Shown: positions 55,400 through 64,000 of the stretch, piece after piece | Position numbering within the stretch: position 1 is the first letter of the stretch | Layout of the letters: the number at the start of each line of letters is the position of its first letter | Origin: Apodospora peruviana | Lineage: Eukaryota > Ascomycota > Sordariomycetes > Sordariales > Lasiosphaeriaceae | Length of the DNA: 64,000 bases | NCBI GenBank assembly: GCA_033439685.1 | Contig: JAUEDM010000004.1 | Span: 1,426,001-1,490,000 of the forward strand | Direction of reading: 5' to 3' | Made by a program: the position numbers and the translations under genes | The notes under the pieces: generated by a model | Seen by the model: the letters and a program-made list of their open reading frames with translations, nothing else | Told to the model about the DNA's origin: nothing | Databases searched by the model: none

Positions 55400-57774
55400 A
55401 ATGAAACAAGGATAATGCCGGACATGTACATTTTATCTGCTAATTTTGGTTTCTTACTCGTTTCTTTTCCATGCCATTGTCTGCCCAGTTTCTTTGGATA
55501 TTTTTGGGATGGATGTTTGCTATTCATTTGTCGCGATTACATATACACCCAAGACGAATTGGCGCGAGCGACACTGAGAAAAGACGAGTCATCTTGATGG
55601 GGTGGCTTAAGCGGGTGGCAAGCTTTTGTTGAGAGAACAATATATACCAGGTGGCTTTTTATGAATTTTATTTCCCCACTATTTCGATTCCTCTCATTTT
55701 AGGGAATATTCATTTTTTTCGTCAACAGGTTGGATAGCGAACACATAGGGACGACGGGTTATAGCAAGAGAACACCATCAGAGTGAATCCAATAGGCACG
55801 TGGCACCCAGCCAGGTGGTGTGTAAAGGGAACAGTTATCTCAGAAATATTCAATAGTGTGAGGCGGTGAATGTATATCAAGTTGGCCCGTGATGAGATCA
55901 ATAGAACGGTCATCTCTTGTCGTTGAAGTGCTTTCGCAAAGACTTGCACAAAACATTTCAGCCTGTCAGTTCCTTGGAGCGGGTACGGGTTGCGGGTGTG
56001 GCGTTTTTAGCCCCGTTCCACAGATCTTCCAGAACCATTTTTTATGGCAGTTCGACTTCCGTCTTTCTCGCTTCCTTTGCTCCACCGCTGACCCCGCGTG
56101 AAGTTGGCCCCCGGGCGCCCAACACATTCAAACCCCACTCTCCCGTCTCCACCTCGTCCGATCCGATCAGGACGGGGTTCGGACAGAGTCGGCCTCGGGA
56201 GTGACAGGTAAAGAAACGGATCCGGGATTCTGGGAGGCGTTGATTGGATAAGAACGGGGCTGACTGGAAATGGCATGATATAAAGATGATTTCATCGAAA
56301 CGTCGGATCGGGATATGGTGGTGGTGTGGGGTTTGCAGGCCGTTCATCCTTCCCCTTTCGTTGCCTCGATGATGTGGTTTCGGTTTGCGGAGAAAGGCTG
56401 AAGGGGTGGGGTTCATTGTCGAACACCAAGCTCATTGAGGTTTCTCATTACGCAGTAATATTGCCACTGCAATAGCATAGAGAATTACTGAGAATGTCTT
56501 GGGCTATTGGGCTGAAGTGTGCGCGTTGATGGCATGGAGTTCATGTCATGTCACTGTAGGGTTATGCCAGGAACACGTCCTCGGATTCGCTCCAGAACTT
56601 ACCAGAAGGGATGGTCCTTGTGGAATTTCCGTCTTACACATCTGGTGGACACGGGTCCAGACTACAGTATTTCACATGATAAAAGACAATTTTCTTTTAT
56701 GATATCCGTAGTGCGCACCCCGGATAGAAAACTTGCAGTTGGCAGTTCCAGATGTCGGATCGAGGCTAATAATACTGGATACTTGAGGTCTGACTGGGTG
56801 GCATCCCGTGCCTGTCCCTGCTGTGCAGGTTGTCATTAGTGCGGGCCCGTGCAACTGGCTTTGTTCGGATCAAACAGGCACCACTAGGGTCTTGTGTAAT
56901 CGGAGCCAATCAGCTGCGTCCCAGATCAAGCACCCCACCGCCCTAGCGAACGCCGCCCCAACACTTTGCTCAACAAAAAAGTTGAAGACGGCAAATTCAC
57001 CACAGATCGTCGAGCCCACCGACAGCCCACCAAGATGTTTTGTCGAGGGGCCCAGCAGTTTATGGCAGTGACCTGTCTTCACGAGGAATGGGACCATCCA
57101 CATGCCATCATCAGCCGAGGTCGACCATCTCTGATGCAATTGATGAAAAGAGGCATTCCGTAGCGCCGTGCAAAACGACGCCATTAAGCTGATATCAAGG
57201 CCGTCTTTCCCCGAGCTTGCCACTTACATCGACGAAAGCATCGCGGACCCCCAACTTGGCAAGCGATGTCCACCGTACCCAGAACGCACTTGCATTAGGA
57301 CAAATTCACCAGAGGCGAATTCCTCTAAAAAGGCGAGATCTTGGTACCTACCATAGGCAGGTACGGATTGCATGCGACTCGCCCCCAGGACCGGGATTTT
57401 AGCACCAGCCCAACCAAAACGCACACTCCCACACTCCCTTCAACCCTTCGTCTTTCGACCGCGGCTGTGGCCATTCTGCATCTCGTCAATACCCGTACAC
57501 CAGACGATTCTCTCTCCACCGGTCCCTAGTAGCTCCCCGCCTCAATCCACCCGCCACAAGTCTTGACCCTTGCTGAGGCCGGTCTTATATAAAACTTTCT
57601 TCCCCAACCGCTTTCCCGACTCCTCCAACACGTCCTCTGGTCTTTCCTGCCACTTGCGTGCCTCAACCACTGCGACTTGCCTTAACGGAGAGCGAGGTCA
57701 AACGTCGACAACTCAACCTCGACGGCAAACCTCTATCCTCTTTGGAGCTGAGCACCATCTCGTCCCTCTTCGAC
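55400..57774. other. Intergenic: kinase-like 3' side and ole1 promoter
   Basis: 2.4 kb, no recognised gene. From about 57390 to 57660 it is C/T-rich, with a TATATAA at 57585-57591, likely the ole1 promoter and leader. The last 117 bp before the ATG are open in the ole1 frame without an ATG. Confidence 0.6.
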
Positions 57775-59376
57775 ATGGCGTCGTCTTCCTCCGACGCCAA
57801 GGCCGCAGCCATCCAGGCTGAGGCCTTCCCGGATGGCACCACAGACTTTGTGCCCCTTCGCGGCAAGAAGTACGATCTGCGAAAGCGTAAGTCACCGAAA
57901 CACGTCGTGTCAAATAAGTCGAAGTGCTGACTTCTTGGTCTACAGATATCGCCGACCAGCCGATCACGGCGGCGAATTGGTACAAGCACGTTAACTGGCT
58001 CAACACCACATTCATTATTTTCGTCCCTCTCGTTGGGTTGATCTCTTCATACTGGATTCCCATGCGAACACCAACCGCCATCTTCGCTGTCGCCTATTAC
58101 TATTTTGCCGGTCTTGGAATCAGTACGCACTCCCCTCGTCAACCCTGCACAACAACAGAAGACTAATATCTTTGCTAGCTGCCGGGTATCATCGTTTGTG
58201 GGCGCACACTAGTTATAAGGCTGCCCTTCCTCTGAAGATCTTTCTGGCGGCCGCGGGTGCGGCTGCTGTTGAGGGTAGTGCAAGATGGTGGTCCAGGGAT
58301 CACCGTGCTCATCACCGTTACACCGACACGGAGAAGGACCCGTACTCTGTCCGCAAGGGACTTCTCTACAGCCACATTGGCTGGATGGTGATGAAGCAGA
58401 ACCCCAAGAGAATTGGCCGTACCGACATCACTGATCTTAATGAAGATCCTGTGGTAGTTTGGCAACATCGTCACTATCTCAAGAGTGTCATCACCATGGC
58501 CTTGATCGTTCCCACCGCCTTCTGCGGATTGATGTTCAACGATTGGCTCGGCGGCTTTGTTTACGCCGGCATTCTCAGAATTTTCTTCATCCAGCAGGCC
58601 ACATTTTGTGTCAACAGCTTGGCCCACTGGCTCGGTGACCAGCCGTTTGACGACCGCAACTCACCGAGAGATCATGTCATCACAGCGTTTGTGACTCTGG
58701 GCGAGGGATACCACAACTTCCACCACGAGTTCCCCAGCGACTTCCGCAACGCGATCGAGTGGTGGCAGTATGATCCCACTAAGTGGTTCATCTGGACAAT
58801 GAAGCAGCTTGGACTTGCATACGATCTGAAGAAGTTCCCCCACAACGAAATCGAGAAGGGTCGCCTGCAGCAATTGCAGAAGAAGCTGGATCAGAAGCGC
58901 TCGACCCTCGATTGGGGTATTCCCCTTGAGAACCTCCCTGTTGTCAGCTGGGATGACTTCGTCAGCGAGTCCAAGAACGGAAAGGCCTGGGTCGCGATTG
59001 CCGGTGTCATCCACGATGTTGGAAATTTTATCGCGGACCATCCAGGTGGCAAGGGTTTGATCTCGGCTGCCGTCGGAAAGGATGCTACAGCCATTTTCAA
59101 TGGTGGAGTTTACGAGTAAGTTTGGCGCGATCTTCATTTAACATTGACTCTCTTGCTAATTATTTATCTAGCCACTCGAATGCAGCCCACAATCTGCTGT
59201 CAACGATGCGTGTCGGCGTCCTCCGTGGTGGCTGTGAAGTGGAGATTTGGAAGCGTGCACAGTCAGAGAACAAGGATGTCGCTACCGTTAACGATTCTAC
59301 CGGCCAACGCATAGTACGCGCTGGTACACAGGTCACCCGGGTGTCTCAACCTGTCGCGACTGCCGATGCGGCCTAA
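57775..59376 (+). CDS. ole1: Stearoyl-CoA delta-9 desaturase with cytochrome b5 domain
   Basis: Four exons: 57775-57886, 57946-58122, 58179-59115, 59172-59376; 476 residues. Inserts the delta-9 double bond into stearoyl- and palmitoyl-CoA in the endoplasmic reticulum, receiving electrons through its own cytochrome b5 domain. Hydrophobic segments flank the three histidine boxes that bind the di-iron centre: HRLWAH (101-106), HRAHH (138-142) and HNFHH (275-279). The C-terminal cytochrome b5 domain (about 350-430) has the heme motif HPGG (384-387) and a second ligand His410 just after the last intron. Intron 2 sits immediately before TAGYHRLWAH. The ATG has G at -3 and G at +4. All metal ligands are present. 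Confidence 0.97.
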
Positions 59377-61333
59377 GGATAAACGATGGTTGACGGCGAC
59401 TTGTCTTTGGGAAGGCGTCGCAGCTAATGACAAATGAAGCCGTATGGCATCACAAACAAGGTTTCAGACACTGCAATCAAGAACGGCGCGTTTTAGGATG
59501 GTTGTTTGCTTATGAAGGGCTGCGGTGCAAGTGGCATCTCGCCTCGGCCAGAGCTCCAGCAGACCGGTATCCTAAAGTTTCGCAAAGTTTCCCTCCTCTA
59601 CTCAGGACCACCACGCGTCCGAAATCAGCGGAGGAGGAGGGTTGAGAGCACTCTTAGCAGTTTGAAAAATGTAGGTATAACGCTTTTCATGAGAGACGAA
59701 ATCGGAATGGGACAGGTTTACAGACCTCGGAAAACGCAAAACAATCAGATCAGTCTGTTATAGCATCTAGAACCTACCTAGTAGCATACCTAGCTACTTA
59801 GACATAGTATAAACCACAATCGAGCCGAAAAGTTTGAAATAGAAACAGATGTTAATGTGCTGAATCGTTTGCTTGCGAACCAAAACGGTTTAGTTTGCGA
59901 GGTTGTTGGGACAACTGGGGTGATGTCATTTTTGAATCCAAACCAGAACATGTTTGGAGTGACTTATGTAATCACCGTCAGGGAAAAGGGGTAAAGGAGG
60001 TGTGATGAGGTCAGAGACCCAACCAGCCCAGTTTCACTCACAACATCATAAATTCCGGAGCGGCAACCACTAACTAAACCCGTTATATTTCACATGCCAT
60101 ATACGATAGTAGCATCCAGTTTCTGAATACGTAAGGTAGGTAGTTTATTTATTCATTGAACCAAGAATTATTTCGAACTGGGCAACTTTCTAAGAGTGGA
60201 AAAGCACGCCTTGCCTTAGTTGGTACTGAGAGTCAATCACCCCAATTCTATCCACTCCACTTTGAATTACCAGAAGAAAGGTAGGTCGAGAGAAGAAAGC
60301 AGAGCCACGTAGAAGCGGTAACTTGTGGCCGCAACAACATGGCGTCCATCCTGTTCCAGAACCCAAAAATACTTGAACCTCCTAACACGGGTAGCTAACG
60401 GGGAGATAGGATATATACTTCGCTGAAATGAATTCACGGCGAAAACAGAAGTTGCCATTGCATCATTTAATGGCATCTTCCAGAAGAAAATGCGCTGGAG
60501 AAACAGAAAAAGAACTAAAAATAAACGCTTGCTTTTTTGCATCTAGATGGATTGTGTCGGAAATAACAACTCAGTCCCCTCACGCAAAACGAATCTAAAA
60601 ATAGTGCCCACCCCGCCTTCAACGACCTATCGCTATCCCATGTGATATCATCGTAAGTCTTCCTCTCGGAAGGTCCATGCCCACATCATCAGAAATAAAT
60701 AAACTAGATTGCCACTCATCCATCTATCCACCCACCCGTTGATCCATGCATGAAATTCATGTTAAAGAGTAGATAAGAAAACTAGGTAGTTACCGAGAAA
60801 AAAATCGAGGTCAAGCAGGAAAAATAAAATGCAAACAACGCTTGGATGTGACGCCATGCAGCGCCATGCGTTGCCGAAAGACATTAAAGGACAGGAGAAT
60901 CCCATCCGTTGTACCTAGCTAGCCAGCTACTTCAATCCGCTGTGCTTGCTCATTGATAACAGATAAAGGAGGCCATGAATGTGCGTTCGTGTGAGAAATA
61001 GAGAAACTGTGCCGAGAAAGCCTTCAGATAGCAAGCAGGAGCCGTGATAGAGTAAAGCGTAACAGTGGGAGCATCTGGCTGGCCGATGACTGATGCGAAT
61101 CGGGGAAACCCCGATGCAGGTTGAGGGCTTGGAGACTGAAAAAAAATACAAAAAGGGTTGAAGGTCCGGTTGTAGACCTCAACATCTTCTGGCGGTTTGA
61201 TTTGCTTGAATATATAATCGGCACAAGGAGTAGAAATGTTAACCCTCCACCCACGGTGTGGATCGAGGATGGAAACCAAGTTGTGAGTTTGCGGTTTCAA
61301 GGTCTTCGCAACAGACCGAATAATGAAAAGGTT
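59377..61333. other. Intergenic between convergent ole1 and SNF2/RING gene
   Basis: 2 kb, no recognised gene. AT-richer than coding sequence; contains CCTAGC/CCTAGT motifs near 59771-59797 and 60911-60930. Confidence 0.55.
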
Positions 61334-64000
61334 TCATTTGAAAAGACTGCGCAAGTCCATCAGGCGTTGCTTGGCGGCCTCGGTGCGATCCATGACTTTA
61401 TCCTTGTCACGGCCATCCATGCTCAGACTGGCCAGTTTCTTCTTTTTGTCCTGCAGCTGAAGCATCTTCTCTTCGAAGCTCCCTTCCATGATGAACCGGA
61501 CGGTGCGGACTGGGCGCTTCTGGCCCAGGCGGTGGACGCGATCCACCGCCTGTGCCTCCGCGGCCGGGTTGAACTGAGGCTCCATCACGTAAACAGTGTT
61601 TCCGGTCGTCAGGTTGAGACCCAAGCCACCCGCCATGATGCTAACAAGAATAACCTGCACAGTCGGATCGTCTCGGAATGCATCCATTGCAGCGTTGCGG
61701 GCGGGTCGTGTCATCTTGCCATCAAGGCGTGTATAGGTGATGCCGGCATTATCCAAAGCAATCTGTATCAGGTCGAGATGTGAAGTCCAACCGGAGAACA
61801 CAACGGACTTGTAGGGCGGCTGGTCAGGTTGCATTCGGCTCATCTCCTTGGCAGCCAACAAGTCTTCGATCAGCGCACGCGTCTTGGTGTGAGGCCCAGT
61901 GTAGCGCTCATCGGCAACAAGCTTGCCTGTTCCGCCCTTGTTGCTCTTCACTGTGCGGGTTTCATGCTCGACTTCAGCGCGCGAGCGGCGGAGCTCCACG
62001 CATGAAGCCTTGTTAATGTTGTCGCACACAGAACATTTGCTATCAAAGTAACCGCTCGCTCCGCCACGACTGGAGGTGCCACGCACCGATGTAATGCATG
62101 AGGGGCAATAAACATGGAAGCATTGTGCCATAAATCCGAGGCTGTCCTCTTGGCCTTCCGACTCTAGATCAACCACGTCGCTGGAACCGAGCTTGCGGTT
62201 GCACTTGAAGCAATTATCGCTGTTGCCCTCTTGCATTAGATAAAGCATCTCATAGGCCTTGGTCTCCTGCAAGACGGGCTTTTCATCCTCGTCATCGCTG
62301 TCAATATCGATCGGTGTGTCGGCTGTCATGCCTTGAAGTTCAGCAAGATCTTCATCGTTCAAGAGATCTTTTCCATGCGCACAAATCAGTCGGAGCTGGA
62401 GAATCGATCGCAGAATGTGAATCATCGTTTTGCCGCCTAGAATCCGCTCTTGCCCAATACCTTGGCCGGTGAGAACCTGCACTCGCTCATTGGCAGTCTT
62501 GGCAAACCAATCATAGATCCGCTGCTCATCTTCAGTAAACTTTAGCCTGACGATGTCGTCGGTCCGCTGCGGAAGATTGATCTTGTCCTTGAGTCGTCGC
62601 AACGTTATTGTATCGACCAAGACTCGAAGTTTGGGCACGATCTCGGGATCAGCGTTCTTGAAAGGCGTAATTATATACTGCATAAACTTGGCTTTCTCGT
62701 CAAACGGTTTGATCCGCAGGAATGCGAGGAGAGATGCGAGGTCCTCAAGCTTGTTCTGGACTGGCGTTCCGGTGACGGCCCAGCGACGACTCGCCTGGAG
62801 CCGACATATTGACTTGAAAGCCAGAGTGTTCTGCTCTCGAATCATGTGGGCTTCATCAAGAACGATGCGAAACCAACCGATCTCCTCCAGAGGGTACACC
62901 CCCCTCTTTTTCTTGGCCCGCGAATTCAACTCGCTCGATACAGAGCCGTAGGTTGTTATAACCAAATCATACTGGGAAAGTTGAACCACATCCTTGACCC
63001 GATTTGGGCCGTGGTAGATGTGGTAGGATATGGTCCCCGGCTTGATGTGCTGCTTCATCTGCTCCTCCCAGTTTGTAACAGTGCTCAGGGGACAAATCAG
63101 GAGTGTAGCCTTTCCGTTTTGACGAAGCTCGGTCAACCCAACACTCTGAGGCTTTGGGACTTCAAAGTGCTTAGAAGCATGGGACGGCTTCCTTTCCGGC
63201 GCCTTTGGCTGCACAGGGTCGTTTCTCGACCATGCCACAGCATCGTCCAGCGTCGTCACCACCAAGGAAAGAACGCTAAGGGTCTTGCCCAGCCCCATCA
63301 TGTCAGCAAGAATGCCACCGAGGGCTGGTGGGGGACGCTCCCTCTGTGACTGATTCGTGACGACATTATAGTATAGATCGGCGCCATTGCGGTCCTTCCT
63401 GCGCTGCCATGTAGAGCTGATCATGCCATCGCTAGCATCGGGGATTTTGTCCTCCTCTCGATGCATCATGAAATACAGTGCTTGTCGCTGATGCTTGAGC
63501 AGTTCCGTCAATACTCGGCCATCAGGGTGCATTTCTGGAAGGTCATCGGACTTCGGGAGAGAATCAAATACGCCAAGCACCTCAGAGCGAATCTCTTCGA
63601 CTGTTCGAACGGTAGCTGGAGGCGCATGATAAGAGCTGCTTGCATCCGCAATAGGTGTAAAGCGAGCAGGCGGGGGAAGTCTGTTTTCCCTGGCGTGGGG
63701 ATTGACCACCTTTACGCCCGCATCAACTCTCGGCGGACTGAGGAGATTCAGCTTAAACCTGGTGAGATGTTTTCCGACGCTAAGAGCAAATTTCCGTGGG
63801 CCATAAATCATCATCTCGAATTTGTGGATGCGTGAGATCGATTGGCCAACCTGCTCACCATCAACTTTGCGTCTCATTGGAATCCTGCAATCAGTGCGAA
63901 TCTGTAACATAGCGTGATCCAGGAGTGGCGCAAGGCCGGCTGCTGTCCTAGAATCAACTGTTCCAAAGACCTGTCGCGTATGATCGTAAACGAATATCTT
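61334..64000 (-). CDS. SNF2-family helicase with RING finger (Rad5/HLTF-like), 5' end outside window
   Basis: At least 888 codons; the frame is open to the window edge at 64000, so the N-terminus is missing. Family members are DNA translocases and ubiquitin ligases acting in damage tolerance or chromatin. The visible N-terminal part, VFGTVDSRTAAGLAPLLD, looks like the end of a HIRAN-type DNA-binding domain. The helicase motifs are GGILADMMGLGKTLSVL (I), LDEAH (II), TGTPVQN (III), LVSIMAGGLGLNLT (V) and DRVHRLGQKRPV (VI). Between the two lobes sits a RING finger, CFKCNRKL, QCFHVYCPSCITS and CSVCDN. The RING insert distinguishes it from Rad54 or Isw1. Rad5 ortholog versus HLTF-like paralog cannot be decided from this fragment. 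Confidence 0.92.
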   Translation of the reverse strand, partial: KIFVYDHTRQVFGTVDSRTAAGLAPLLDHAMLQIRTDCRIPMRRKVDGEQVGQSISRIHKFEMMIYGPRKFALSVGKHLTRFKLNLLSPPRVDAGVKVVNPHARENRLPPPARFTPIADASSSYHAPPATVRTVEEIRSEVLGVFDSLPKSDDLPEMHPDGRVLTELLKHQRQALYFMMHREEDKIPDASDGMISSTWQRRKDRNGADLYYNVVTNQSQRERPPPALGGILADMMGLGKTLSVLSLVVTTLDDAVAWSRNDPVQPKAPERKPSHASKHFEVPKPQSVGLTELRQNGKATLLICPLSTVTNWEEQMKQHIKPGTISYHIYHGPNRVKDVVQLSQYDLVITTYGSVSSELNSRAKKKRGVYPLEEIGWFRIVLDEAHMIREQNTLAFKSICRLQASRRWAVTGTPVQNKLEDLASLLAFLRIKPFDEKAKFMQYIITPFKNADPEIVPKLRVLVDTITLRRLKDKINLPQRTDDIVRLKFTEDEQRIYDWFAKTANERVQVLTGQGIGQERILGGKTMIHILRSILQLRLICAHGKDLLNDEDLAELQGMTADTPIDIDSDDEDEKPVLQETKAYEMLYLMQEGNSDNCFKCNRKLGSSDVVDLESEGQEDSLGFMAQCFHVYCPSCITSVRGTSSRGGASGYFDSKCSVCDNINKASCVELRRSRAEVEHETRTVKSNKGGTGKLVADERYTGPHTKTRALIEDLLAAKEMSRMQPDQPPYKSVVFSGWTSHLDLIQIALDNAGITYTRLDGKMTRPARNAAMDAFRDDPTVQVILVSIMAGGLGLNLTTGNTVYVMEPQFNPAAEAQAVDRVHRLGQKRPVRTVRFIMEGSFEEKMLQLQDKKKKLASLSMDGRDKDKVMDRTEAAKQRLMDLRSLFK

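Overview
The window is nuclear DNA of a filamentous ascomycete (Pezizomycotina). Gene content, short introns and promoter style suggest a Sordariomycete, possibly Sordariales, but the species cannot be fixed from the sequence. Most genes carry introns of about 47-116 nt with GT(A/G)xGT donors and CTAAC/CTGAC branch sites. Gaps are long and hold recurrent short palindromes (CCTAGG, TCCGTACGGA) and simple repeats. I see no transposon, tRNA, 5S rRNA, CRISPR array or secondary-metabolite cluster.

Layout. 1-1.85 kb: no gene. 1.85-3.5 kb: a small one-helix protein gene divergent from mrpl4 (mitoribosomal uL29m). 4.2-5.9 kb: Rab GDI. 6.5-8.7 kb: nog1 (60S assembly GTPase), divergent from ura5 (9.2-9.9 kb). 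10.4-11.4 kb: a GNAT acetyltransferase with a GC-AG intron. 13.7-15.2 kb: ddi1, whose start codon is split by an intron. 15.7-17.3 kb: rrp8. 19.0-22.3 kb: a Zn2Cys6 transcription factor. 22.8-23.7 kb: proteasome alpha5 with a 13-nt microexon, divergent from spc97/GCP2 (24.3-27.3 kb). 29.1-32.3 kb: a multi-KH RNA-binding protein. 35.0-38.1 kb: a 1008-residue disordered protein. 38.9-39.8 kb: a pyrimidine 5'-nucleotidase. 40.1-40.6 kb: med21, divergent from an rrg7-like mitochondrial gene (to 41.9 kb). 42.3-42.9 kb: a small charged protein. 44.0-47.4 kb: mitochondrial Lon protease. 47.4-52.3 kb: a gene-poor stretch. 52.3-55.4 kb: a protein-kinase-like gene with altered catalytic motifs. 57.8-59.4 kb: delta-9 desaturase (ole1). 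61.3-64.0 kb: a SNF2/RING helicase cut by the window edge.

The genes are housekeeping functions (ribosome biogenesis, mitochondrial translation and proteolysis, proteasome, pyrimidine synthesis and salvage, Mediator, microtubule nucleation, lipid desaturation) and do not form a pathway cluster. I found no clear undescribed system. The most interesting observations are about gene structure: the split ddi1 start codon, the GC-AG intron, the proteasome microexon, stop-free introns whose retention would give longer proteins, a C-rich leader ahead of the KH-protein gene, and the degenerate kinase. Exon junctions were placed by hand from splice signals and conserved reading frames; no alignment or transcript data were available.
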